Source: Aquimarina sp. ERC-38
GTDB lineage: Bacteria > Bacteroidota > Bacteroidia > Flavobacteriales > Flavobacteriaceae
Direction: 5' to 3'
DNA: 64,000 bases
Assembly (NCBI RefSeq): GCF_026222555.1
Contig: NZ_CP098511.1
Span: forward strand, 1,903,501 to 1,967,500
Shown: in pieces, positions 56,514-64,000 of the stretch
Numbering within the stretch: the stretch's first letter is position 1
How the letters are laid out: the number at the start of each line of letters is the position of its first letter
Made by a program: the position numbers and the translations under genes
The notes under the pieces: model-generated
Databases searched by the model: none
The model's input: only the letters and a program-made list of their open reading frames with translations
What the model was told of the DNA's origin: nothing

Positions 56514-57971
56514 ATGGATACCGATAATCAAGATAAAACGCCTGCTACTGAGAAAGAGCATATAGAAAGTGTTAAGCAGGATGCTATTGGCTTGTTTGAA
56601 AGTGTCAAAAAATTTCTTTCGGAATTATTAGATATTCGAACAGACACTGATCGGGATCAGACTATCGAACATGTCAAAAATGATATTCCGTTTAAAGGGC
56701 ATAACGCCTGGATTTTAGTTTTTTCCATATTTGTTGCTTCTATTGGCCTTAATGTAAGTTCAACAGCGGTGGTCATCGGAGCCATGTTAATTTCTCCTTT
56801 AATGGGTCCGATTGTTGGGGTTGGCCTATCCATTGCTATCAATGATATTGATACTCTAAAACGATCCCTGGTAAACCTGGGGGTAATGGTAGTGCTAAGT
56901 GTACTTACGGCTACACTATATTTTTCCTTATCTCCGTTAACTGAATTAACACCAGAACTGGAAGCACGGACTGCCCCTACTATTCTGGATGTATTTGTCG
57001 CTATTTCCGGGGGGCTTGCTTTAATTGTAGCCAGAACTAAAAAAGGAACAATTCCTAACGCAATTGCAGGTGTGGCGATTGCTACGGCCTTAATGCCACC
57101 CTTGTGTACGGTAGGATACGGCCTCGCCGAATGGGAACCCAAGTACGCGGCAGGGGCCATGTATTTATTTACCATTAACGCAATTTTTATAGCACTTTCC
57201 ACTTTTATTGTAGCTAAATTGTTGCGTTTCCCAATGTTGCGCTATGCAAATTCTGCTAAAAGAAGGCGTATTGCGCAGTTTGCTTCGTTTATTGCTATTT
57301 TAATGATGATCCCTGCTACCTGGACATTTGTCAATGTACTGGATAGAAGTGGGGCTACTAAAGAATACAATGATTTTCTATTGAAAAATATTAGTGAGAA
57401 TGAAGGTCTTTATCTACGTAAAGACTTTTATGATTATGAAAATAGGTCTATTAAACTATTTTTTGATGGTGAAATTTCCGAAGCCACTATAAGTGATTTA
57501 AAAAACGAATTAAAACTACATGAACGGATAAAAGATTTTGACTTAAAAATAAACGGGAACAAATCAACAGGTATTGACCAGATATCAAAAGCTAATGACC
57601 GATATATTATCCAATTAGACCGCCTGGAAGAAGAGAACAAAGGATTATTAGATCAAATAGAAAGCTTACAAAGCCAGTTATCTGATGTTGAGAATCGCCT
57701 ACGTGATGAAAATGCTACTTCAAAAAAAAACCGCTTACCTTTTTTAAGCACTTCCAAAGATGCAAAAATACGCTTTCCGGACTTAGCTGGATTAGGATTC
57801 GGAGAGGTTTTACAATCCAACTTTGTAAAAATGGATACAGTTTATACGGTATTTCCTGCCTGGCGTTTTCAAATTGTAGATAGTCTTGATCAAAAACGTA
57901 CGGAAAATCTAAGAAAGTGGTTACAAAAAGAATTAAAGGTAGATACGTTGTTAGTAAGCAGGAGGTATTAA
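56514..57971 (+). CDS. DUF389 / TIGR00341 membrane protein
   Basis: The 485-residue protein has a DUF389 domain (about 55-200: AWILVFSIFVASIGLNVSSTAVVIGAMLISPLMGPIVGVGLSI, GGLALIVARTKKGTIPNAIAGVAIATALMPPLCTVGYGLA) with six predicted membrane helices up to about residue 270, followed by a soluble part with a coiled coil (about 365-400, RLEEENKGLLDQIESLQSQLS). The family function is unknown. The C-terminal soluble domain could be periplasmic. It is the last gene of the SprT-manC-DUF389 group. Confidence 0.9.
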   Translation: MDTDNQDKTPATEKEHIESVKQDAIGLFESVKKFLSELLDIRTDTDRDQTIEHVKNDIPFKGHNAWILVFSIFVASIGLNVSSTAVVIGAMLISPLMGPIVGVGLSIAINDIDTLKRSLVNLGVMVVLSVLTATLYFSLSPLTELTPELEARTAPTILDVFVAISGGLALIVARTKKGTIPNAIAGVAIATALMPPLCTVGYGLAEWEPKYAAGAMYLFTINAIFIALSTFIVAKLLRFPMLRYANSAKRRRIAQFASFIAILMMIPATWTFVNVLDRSGATKEYNDFLLKNISENEGLYLRKDFYDYENRSIKLFFDGEISEATISDLKNELKLHERIKDFDLKINGNKSTGIDQISKANDRYIIQLDRLEEENKGLLDQIESLQSQLSDVENRLRDENATSKKNRLPFLSTSKDAKIRFPDLAGLGFGEVLQSNFVKMDTVYTVFPAWRFQIVDSLDQKRTENLRKWLQKELKVDTLLVSRRY

Positions 57972-57978
57972 TTTCTGA

Positions 57979-58174
57979 TAAAGATTCAAGACCCGCCTAC
58001 AAACGGGCAGGTTGCTATCGCTTCTAGAATTAAGACTATAAAAATTATTCACGTTAAAAAGAACGAATTACTTTTAAAAAGTAAAAAAGCAGTCTTCAAA
58101 TAATTTAAAGTTTGGAATTACTATATTTTTCTATACTTTACAAACTTTATTTATTTAACCGGGCACTTATAATT
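57979..58174 (-). repeat. Dispersed intergenic repeat, copy B
   Basis: About 196 bp whose reverse complement matches 51188-51420. Its GC-rich end (57983-58027, AAGCGATAGC block and the GGCGGGTC hairpin when read on the minus strand) lies close after the DUF389 stop; its other end lies 23 bp after the mlaF-like stop. It therefore fills most of the space between the two convergent genes. Confidence 0.7.
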
Positions 58175-58196
58175 TAAAAACCAAAAATAACACTAT

Positions 58197-58961
58197 TTAC
58201 AACCCCTGTAGCTGTGCTTTTCGAACTTTTTTAAATAGATTAGAAGAATATACAAACTCAGTTACCGCTTCATTATCTGTTTTAAAAATTTGAGATTTAT
58301 CTCCTTCCCATTCCAAATATCCTTTCTTTAAAAAAATAATTTTATCTCCGATTTCCATCACAGAGTTCATATCGTGAGTATTAATAATAGTGGTGATATC
58401 GTTTTCACGGGTAATTTCCTGTATCAGGTTATCAATCACAATGGCAGTTCTGGGATCTAATCCTGAGTTAGGTTCGTCACAAAATAAGTATTTAGGTTTG
58501 GTTACAATGGCCCTCGCAATAGCTACCCGTTTTTGCATTCCCCCACTAATTTCCGAAGGTAATTTATCATTAGCATTCTCTAGGTTAACCCGTTCAATCA
58601 CTTCATGTACCCGAATCAGCATTTCTTTCTTTCGTTGTCTGGTAAACATTTGTAGTGGAAACATCACGTTTTCTTCTACGGTCATCGAATCGAAAAGCGC
58701 ACTCCCCTGAAATACCATCCCCATTTGTTCCCGTAGCTTACTTTTTTCTTTATCCGATAATTCCTGGTATCGGGTTCCGTCATAGCTAATCGAACCTTGT
58801 TCCGGTTGAAACAAGCCTAACATACATTTTAAAAATACCGTTTTACCACTACCGCTGGTTCCGATAATCAGGTTGGTTTTACCACGTTCAAAAGTGGTAG
58901 TAATTCCTTTTAGAATCTCCTCGCCATTAAATTCTTTATGTACATCGTCTACTTCTATCAT
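58197..58961 (-). CDS. ABC transporter ATP-binding protein, MlaF-like
   Basis: The 254-residue protein has Walker A GTSGSGKT, Q-loop MGMVFQGSALFDSMTVEENV, the ABC signature EISGGMQKRVAIARAI and Walker B YLFCDEPNSGLDP, with H-loop NTHDMNSV. The LFDSMTVEENVMFPL and SGGMQKR forms are typical of MlaF (phospholipid transport, outer-membrane lipid asymmetry). Its gene overlaps the permease gene by 4 bp. An MCE-domain protein (MlaD) is not encoded next to it. Confidence 0.93.
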   Translation of the reverse strand: MIEVDDVHKEFNGEEILKGITTTFERGKTNLIIGTSGSGKTVFLKCMLGLFQPEQGSISYDGTRYQELSDKEKSKLREQMGMVFQGSALFDSMTVEENVMFPLQMFTRQRKKEMLIRVHEVIERVNLENANDKLPSEISGGMQKRVAIARAIVTKPKYLFCDEPNSGLDPRTAIVIDNLIQEITRENDITTIINTHDMNSVMEIGDKIIFLKKGYLEWEGDKSQIFKTDNEAVTEFVYSSNLFKKVRKAQLQGL

Positions 58962-59698
58962 GAGCTTAATAACAATTGAGTTAAAATATAATTTGAAATA
59001 ATAATAACTACCGTCGTCCAGACAAAGGAAGAGGTACTGGCTTTACCTACCTCAAGTGCTCCTCCTTTCATATAATACCCATGGTAAGAAGGTACTGTAG
59101 CTAGTGCAAAGGCAAAAATAAAAGTTTTAATAAATGCATATACCAGGTGAAAAACAATAAATTCATCCTGTAGACCGGCAATAAATTCGGTACTGGAAAC
59201 AAAACCTCCGTAAACCCCAGCCATATATCCTCCAAAAATCCCGACAAACATTGCAATCGCAATTACAAAAGGATACATCAGCATCGCAATAATTTTAGGG
59301 AAAACTAAATAATTAAGAGAATTGATCCCCATTACTTCTAATGCATCAATCTGCTCTGTTACCCGCATGGTACCAATACTTGAAGTAATATAGGATCCAA
59401 CTTTACCAGCCATAATTACCGAAATAAAAGTTGGGGCAAATTCTAAAATCATTGATTGCCTGGATGCAAAAGCAATTAAACGTTTTGGTAGAAGTGGGTT
59501 GTTTAAATTAAGTGCAGTTTGTATAGCAATTACTCCACCAATAAAAAATGCTAAAAAGATAGTTATGCCCAAAGAACCAATAATCAAATCGTCTATTTCT
59601 TTAAAAATTAAACTTCGAAGTACCGAAGTTTTTGTCATTTTGCTAAAGGTTTTTTTTAGCATTAAAAAATAGCGACCAATATCGTCAAGGTAAAACAT
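58958..59698 (-). CDS. MlaE-family ABC transporter permease
   Basis: The 246-residue protein matches the MlaE permease family (DUF140): FLAFFIGGVIAIQTALNLNN, LEFAPTFISVIMAGKVGSYITSSIGTMRVTEQIDALEVMGINSLNYLVFPKIIAMLMYPFVIAIAMFVGIFGGYMAG. It has about five membrane helices and pairs with the ATP-binding protein encoded next. Together they move phospholipids between inner and outer membrane. It is the first gene of the unit. Confidence 0.94.
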   Translation of the reverse strand: MFYLDDIGRYFLMLKKTFSKMTKTSVLRSLIFKEIDDLIIGSLGITIFLAFFIGGVIAIQTALNLNNPLLPKRLIAFASRQSMILEFAPTFISVIMAGKVGSYITSSIGTMRVTEQIDALEVMGINSLNYLVFPKIIAMLMYPFVIAIAMFVGIFGGYMAGVYGGFVSSTEFIAGLQDEFIVFHLVYAFIKTFIFAFALATVPSYHGYYMKGGALEVGKASTSSFVWTTVVIIISNYILTQLLLSS

Positions 59699-59811
59699 GC
59701 AAAAAACGGTTATAGTAGGCTAAAATAGAAAAAAATAAGAGGACAGTATTTAACCTTATATTAAAGTTTTACTTTTATACAATCCCTATTTTTACGCTTT
59801 TCTAATTCTCC

Positions 59812-61482
59812 ATGATGAAACAATTACTATTTACCATCTTATGTACGTTATACGTAAGCCTACCGGTATTTTCTCAGACAGGTAACAAGATTAAAAAACA
59901 AATCCCTTTTATGACCGAAGCTCCTAAATTGGTTGTGGGGATTGTGGTTGATCAGATGCGTTATGATTATTTAACCCGTTTTTATAGTCAATTCGGGGAA
60001 GGTGGTTTTAAGCGTTTGATGAATGATGGTTTTCAATGTGCTAACAATCATTTTAATTATATACCCACCTACACCGGGCCGGGCCATGCATCCGTATTTA
60101 CCGGGACTACACCGCAGAATCATGGAATTATCTCTAATTACTGGTATAATAAATTTGAAAAACAGCAGGTATATTGTGCCGGAGACCCATCAGTTGCTGT
60201 AATAGGTTCTGATAGTGAAGCAGAAAAAATGTCTCCCCATCGTATGAAAACCACCACCTTTGCTGACCAAAACCGATTACATACCCAAATGCGAGGTAAA
60301 AGTGTGGGAATTGCTATTAAAGATCGGGGCGCTATTCTTCCCGCAGGACATGCGGCTAATGCTGCTTATTGGTTTAGGGGTAAAGAAGAAGGGAATTGGA
60401 TTACCACTTCGTATTACTTAAATAAACTACCGAAATGGGTTTCTAATTTTAATACATCCCGAAAAGTTGATACGTATCTTAAAACCTGGAATTCCTTATA
60501 TGATTTAAAAACTTATATACAAAGTGGTCCGGATGATTCTCCTTATGAGAACGGTTATAAAGGAAAAAATAAACCTACTTTTCCTTATGATTTAGCTAAA
60601 TTAAAAGATGAGAATGAAGGGTATGATATTATAAAATATACGCCTTACGGAAATTCGTTAACCGCAGATTTTGCTATTGCTGCCTTAAAGGGAGAAGATT
60701 TAGGAACTGATGCAATTACTGATGTACTAACCGTTAGTTTTTCTAGTACGGATTATGTAGGTCACAATTTTGGGGTGAATTCAAAAGAAATTCAGGATAC
60801 GTATTTAAGGTTGGATAAGGACTTAGGCCGATTATTAAATGCCTTGGATAAACAGGTAGGAAAAGGGAAATATACATTATTTTTAACCGCAGATCATGGG
60901 GCGGTACATGTACCGGGATATTTAAAATCTCAAAAAATACCTGCCGGATATTTTAATGCAGATTCTTTAAAAACAGACATTGTTAATTTTACCAAACAAA
61001 AATTCGGATTAGATAATTTGATTGAAGAAGTGGACAATGACCAGGTATTTTTTGACTACGACCGGATTGCTACCAGTAATATTGCCACTACGACTATTGA
61101 AGATGCTATTGCAGAATTTTTATTAAAAAAGGACAAAATCAACAAAGTGTTTACCCGATCTCAATTAGAAAGTACAGAGTATGTTAACGGAATTGCCTCT
61201 TTAATTCAAAACGGTTATCATCAGAAACGAAGCGGAGATGTTATCTTTGTCATGGATCCTGCAACCATTGCTTATCCCACTAAAGGGTCTACTCATGGGA
61301 GCGGATTAAACTACGACACGCACGTACCTTTATTATTTTACGGAAAAGGGATTAACAAAGGGAAAACCTACAAAAAAACGCATATTATTGATATTGCCCC
61401 CACCATTTCGGCTATGTTAGGAATTGCTTTTCCCAGCGGAGCTACAGGTTATGTACTGCCCTTTGTTTTTACGATAGAGTAA
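59812..61482 (+). CDS. PafA-like alkaline phosphatase superfamily protein
   Basis: The 556-residue protein has a signal peptide (LLFTILCTLYVSLPVFSQ) and the alkaline-phosphatase fold: VVGIVVDQMRYDYL with the first metal Asp, the nucleophile Thr in YTGPGHASVFTGTTP (about residue 84), KDRGAILPAGHAANAAYWF with the Lys and Arg of the PafA active site, TADHGAVH and STHGSGLNYDTHVPLLFYG for the second metal set. It is of similar length to PafA of Elizabethkingia, a calcium-activated phosphate-releasing enzyme in marine and soil Bacteroidota. It is periplasmic or secreted. No Pho box was identified. Confidence 0.92.
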   Translation: MMKQLLFTILCTLYVSLPVFSQTGNKIKKQIPFMTEAPKLVVGIVVDQMRYDYLTRFYSQFGEGGFKRLMNDGFQCANNHFNYIPTYTGPGHASVFTGTTPQNHGIISNYWYNKFEKQQVYCAGDPSVAVIGSDSEAEKMSPHRMKTTTFADQNRLHTQMRGKSVGIAIKDRGAILPAGHAANAAYWFRGKEEGNWITTSYYLNKLPKWVSNFNTSRKVDTYLKTWNSLYDLKTYIQSGPDDSPYENGYKGKNKPTFPYDLAKLKDENEGYDIIKYTPYGNSLTADFAIAALKGEDLGTDAITDVLTVSFSSTDYVGHNFGVNSKEIQDTYLRLDKDLGRLLNALDKQVGKGKYTLFLTADHGAVHVPGYLKSQKIPAGYFNADSLKTDIVNFTKQKFGLDNLIEEVDNDQVFFDYDRIATSNIATTTIEDAIAEFLLKKDKINKVFTRSQLESTEYVNGIASLIQNGYHQKRSGDVIFVMDPATIAYPTKGSTHGSGLNYDTHVPLLFYGKGINKGKTYKKTHIIDIAPTISAMLGIAFPSGATGYVLPFVFTIE

Positions 61483-61651
61483 TACTTATGTCTGATCAAC
61501 AAACATTTGATTATCGCTGTACTTAAGTACTTTAATTTTACCTCAGGTGTATTCGAGGGGTAACTATGAACAAAGAAAGGCTCTTCAATTCGTTTAACCA
61601 GAAAGTTGCTGGTAACTTATTGATTTCGCTTTTCTTCTTGATCAAAGTTGT

Positions 61652-62512
61652 TTATAAAGAAAGCTTTTGCTTAATTCCCTTCCATCGTTCTTTTCTTAAA
61701 AAAGCACCTTCTTGTTTAGATAATAAAAAGGTTTGATTTGTTTTTCTTGCTATAAAATATCCCTTGATATAATCAATTATCAGAAAAGGTTTTTTCTTTA
61801 ACAAAGCTAATTTAAAAGAAGCAATTATAGTCAGCACTCCGCCATAACGCATGCGATAAAAAGCAATTCCCTGATTTTTACCAGCTTTTTTTTGATATTT
61901 TGCCCCGGTAGGTTTGAGATGTTTTACTTGTAGTTCCGGAATGGTTTTAATTTTCCAGTGATGATACCGGGTTTTAATTTCATCGACCGTATCCCAACCC
62001 ATTTCCGGAGCTAAGCCCCCGATAGCTTTAAAACATTCTTTACGATAGGCTTTTAAGGCTCCTCGAATATGATCTTTATTTGTTAAGTTTTCAAGTTGCC
62101 ACCCGGTTTTAGTTTTAATATAACAAAATCCACCTACCATTCCGAGAGTAGCATCCTTTGTAAATATCTTTGCAATTTCTTCCAGATAATTCAGTGGGAA
62201 AATGAGGTCGGCGTCATATTTGCAAATGATGTCGTAGTTGGTGTCTAATTGAGATAACCCGTAGTTAAAAGCATTGATTACTTTACTTCCCGGTTGGTGT
62301 TCATGTGAAGAATGATGAGATATAACTTGTACAAAGTTGTATTTTGATTGAAATTCCTTACAAATAGACAAGGTCAGATCGGTAGAATTATCGTTAACAA
62401 CCAGTATCTTAGCTGGTAGCAGAGACTGTTTGCAAAGTGATGTTAAAGTAGTGGCTATAAATTGTTCCTCATTATAAGCGGGAATGACAATATAAATTTG
62501 GAACACCTTCAT
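61652..62512 (-). CDS. Family 2 glycosyltransferase
   Basis: The 286-residue protein has the GT-A fold with YIVIPAYNEEQFIATTLTSL, VVNDNSTDLT and the DxD motif in CKYDADLIFP (about 95-97), followed by GGLAPEMGWDTVDEIKTRYHHWKI. There are no membrane helices in the catalytic part. It lies 9 bp after the methyltransferase gene, so the two probably modify the same glycan or lipid. The sugar is unknown. Confidence 0.9.
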   Translation of the reverse strand: MKVFQIYIVIPAYNEEQFIATTLTSLCKQSLLPAKILVVNDNSTDLTLSICKEFQSKYNFVQVISHHSSHEHQPGSKVINAFNYGLSQLDTNYDIICKYDADLIFPLNYLEEIAKIFTKDATLGMVGGFCYIKTKTGWQLENLTNKDHIRGALKAYRKECFKAIGGLAPEMGWDTVDEIKTRYHHWKIKTIPELQVKHLKPTGAKYQKKAGKNQGIAFYRMRYGGVLTIIASFKLALLKKKPFLIIDYIKGYFIARKTNQTFLLSKQEGAFLRKERWKGIKQKLSL

Positions 62513-62521
62513 ACGTATGTT

Positions 62522-63043
62522 TTATAAACGTTCAGCATATACCATATAATACCGGGGTGTAATTTTTCGCAGTAGAGGTCGGATTCCAATTTTATTGACA
62601 GGATGTACCCACTGTAAACGATCTTTAATAGTCCAGCCCGCTTTTTGAAGTAACCAGTCAAATTGCCAGTCTTCAAATTCGTGATAATGTCGGTCCCAGA
62701 GATCCGTTTTACTTTGATAGGCCGGGGAGAACCATAATTTTAAAGGTACGGAAGCTACCAATTGAGTAGCCTTCGTCTGCATGAGAAGGGGTAAAGGAGA
62801 AAGCATATGTTCAAAAATTTCAAACGCAGTTAAAACTTTTGAAGTATCATTAAGAATAGTATTCAAATCTAAGTCCAAATCTTCTCCGGTGGTATTACGA
62901 ACGGTATATCCTTCTTTTTCTAATAGAGGTACTAATGGGTTTCTAACGCCCAAATCTAGCAAATCTTCCGGGGGTTGTACATGTTTTTTTAGAAATGAAA
63001 TTGTTTTTTGATACCGCTTATGCGGAAAACTATTTTCGTACAT
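62522..63043 (-). CDS. Class I SAM-dependent methyltransferase-like protein
   Basis: The 173-residue protein has a Methyltransf_11-like core: motif I DLLDLGVRNPLVPLLEKEG (the usual GxGxG is reduced to LGVRNP), then TAFEIFEHMLSPLPLLM and LVASVPLKLWF, and DRHYHEFEDWQFDWLLQKAGW, typical of sugar or lipid methyltransferases. It is short but complete. It probably acts with the glycosyltransferase encoded 9 bp downstream. Reaction unknown. Confidence 0.78.
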   Translation of the reverse strand: MYENSFPHKRYQKTISFLKKHVQPPEDLLDLGVRNPLVPLLEKEGYTVRNTTGEDLDLDLNTILNDTSKVLTAFEIFEHMLSPLPLLMQTKATQLVASVPLKLWFSPAYQSKTDLWDRHYHEFEDWQFDWLLQKAGWTIKDRLQWVHPVNKIGIRPLLRKITPRYYMVYAERL

Positions 63044-63179
63044 GATCCCATTATAATTTTTGTAAAAATAGAAATTTGAAAACAGGAAATAAACTTTTGT
63101 AGTAATTACTTAAGAATTGCTCATACTACAAAAGTATAATTACACTCTAATGATAAAGACTATAAATTATAAAAGGGAA

Positions 63180-63452
63180 TCAATTTTTAGTTCTGTTAGA
63201 AAAAACAACCTTATTTCGTAATTCCTGCTGTTTTTCTTTTTGCAGGATTTTTAAATGAGCACAAGCAAAAATTGCATTTTCAATGCGTTCATTTTCTCTT
63301 TCTCCGGATAATATATAAGAGATAAAAGTTTTTGAATACGGTTGTTGATTTTTATTGAAAATCTTACTTTCATACAGATAGGTATGTATCTGTTTTAAAG
63401 GCTTGCTACCAAGAGCCTTAATAATTGCCGTTCGTTCGTCAGTAGTAATCAT
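63180..63452 (-). CDS. Small protein of unknown function, divergent from a phage-type repressor
   Basis: The 90-residue protein starts MITTDERTAIIKALGSKPLKQIHTYLYE and contains PYSKTFISYILSGERENERIENAIFACA, which looks like a helix-turn-helix with a recognition helix followed by a conserved Asn/Glu-rich segment seen in small Bacteroidota phage regulators. The C-terminus is basic (KEKQQELRNKVVFSNRTKN). It is divergent from the repressor-like gene at 63564. A Cro- or excisionase-like DNA-binding role is plausible but not proven. Confidence 0.55.
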   Translation of the reverse strand: MITTDERTAIIKALGSKPLKQIHTYLYESKIFNKNQQPYSKTFISYILSGERENERIENAIFACAHLKILQKEKQQELRNKVVFSNRTKN

Positions 63453-63482
63453 AAATTAGTTGGCTATTCTTAAAGGTATATC

Positions 63483-63515
63483 TATATTTGTGAACGTTTT
63501 GTTATACTTTGTGAA
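63483..63515 (+). promoter_or_regulatory. Promoter and operator region between two divergent small regulators
   Basis: TATATTTG at 63483-63490 is a perfect -7 box for the plus strand. TTTGTGAA occurs at 63487-63494 and again at 63508-63515, exactly 21 bp apart (two helical turns), each preceded by TATA. This arrangement fits operators for a cI/Cro-type repressor encoded beside it. Confidence 0.5.
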
Positions 63516-63563
63516 TACAAAAGTAGACAAAATTTCCCTAATAAACAAATTAAATAGAATATT

Positions 63564-63938
63564 TTGGATAAAAAGAATACAATTTTAGACAGGGTTATCA
63601 TTTTTGCAGACTATTTAAACATTAGTTTACGCAGTTTTAGCCTTTCAATTGGAGCTAGTCCGGGATATTTACATAGATTACAATCTGCCAAAAGTAACAT
63701 TGGAGGAGATTTTATAGAAAAGATTATTCAACTTTACCCACAATTAAATTCAACCTGGTTAGTTACCGGTGAAGGAACAATGTTAAAAGGTTCATCCTTA
63801 GTACAGGAGCCGGGTCAAACTTATGGTAAAACTGATTATTTTAAAGAGGCCTTATTAAATTATCTAGAAGATCAGGACGTAAAGAATAAACTACGGGAGA
63901 CTATAGCAGACCCTAATGATTTGTTACCTGAAGAATAA
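63564..63938 (+). CDS. XRE/cI-type helix-turn-helix regulator
   Basis: The 124-residue protein begins at a TTG at 63564 (no ATG is available in frame) and reads ILDRVIIFADYLNISLRSFSLSIGASPGYLHRLQSAKSNIGGDFIEKIIQLYPQLNSTWLVTGEGTML. This is the DNA-binding domain of phage-repressor-like XRE proteins common in Bacteroidota prophages, with the YPQLNSTWLVTGEG motif. There is no peptidase domain (as in LexA-like repressors). A C-terminal acidic tail follows. It may regulate its divergent neighbour. No other phage genes appear before the window ends. Confidence 0.8.
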   Translation: MDKKNTILDRVIIFADYLNISLRSFSLSIGASPGYLHRLQSAKSNIGGDFIEKIIQLYPQLNSTWLVTGEGTMLKGSSLVQEPGQTYGKTDYFKEALLNYLEDQDVKNKLRETIADPNDLLPEE

Positions 63939-64000
63939 TACTTTATAACCTATTTCCATTAATAGCTTAGAGCATGTTTAAATAAGATTCTTATAAATTA

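Overview
The window comes from a marine-type member of the Bacteroidota, almost certainly family Flavobacteriaceae. The evidence is a low-GC genome, the block gldJ / porU-porV-cdd (gliding motility and type IX secretion), -7 promoter boxes of the Bacteroidetes form TAnnTTTG, few Shine-Dalgarno sites, and family-typical genes (DUF4301, DUF2452, GSCFA, a LytTR regulator with a propeller histidine kinase). The species cannot be named from sequence alone. No rRNA, tRNA or CRISPR array was seen.

Layout. 1-3452: the 3' end of a DinB-family gene, a frameshifted DUF3800 gene behind an XRE regulator, and a complete IS1634-like insertion sequence flanked by an unusually long 127-bp target duplication. 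3410-7924: four glycosyltransferases in one minus-strand operon. 8725-12660: a DUF4301 protein, CorA and two unknown genes. 12717-16475: a LytTR response regulator with its large propeller sensor kinase. 16476-17429: a gap with decayed coding fragments. 17430-23141: a light-related cluster holding three photolyase/cryptochrome paralogues of different subfamilies (DASH, iron-sulfur FeS-BCP, and a classical type) with small conserved proteins DUF2256, DUF2805 and DUF2452. 23276-25492: a TPR hybrid histidine kinase. 25690-27931: the GTPases Era and Der. 28042-29130: an extended SDR. 29131-30003: a repeat-rich gap. 30004-34298: an operon of M23 peptidase, CapA-like protein, MerR, LemA and two TPM proteins. 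34512-40325: AlaRS, GSCFA protein, methyltransferase, MurF. 40640-47572: GldJ divergent from PorU-PorV. 47770-51076: cytidine deaminase and the pyruvate dehydrogenase genes pdhA and E2. 51487-57971: NudK-like hydrolase, M28 peptidase, SDR, a small secreted protein, SprT-like protein, mannose-1-phosphate guanylyltransferase, DUF389 protein. 58197-59698: MlaF/MlaE-like ABC transporter. 59812-63043: PafA-like phosphatase, glycosyltransferase and methyltransferase. 63180-63938: two divergent small genes with a phage-repressor-like control region.

Most of the window is conserved chromosomal backbone. The accessory or unexplained parts are the left 3.5 kb, the decayed gap at 16.5-17.4 kb, the right-hand regulator pair, and several non-coding repeats: a roughly 200-bp intergenic element present twice in inverted orientation (51.2-51.4 and 58.0-58.2 kb), a degenerate 7-bp tandem repeat (29.8-30.0 kb), and a perfect 37-bp palindrome at the predicted transcription start of the pdhA operon. 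I did not find a clear new defence system. The strongest candidate for an under-described functional module is the cryptochrome/photolyase operon with its small partner proteins.
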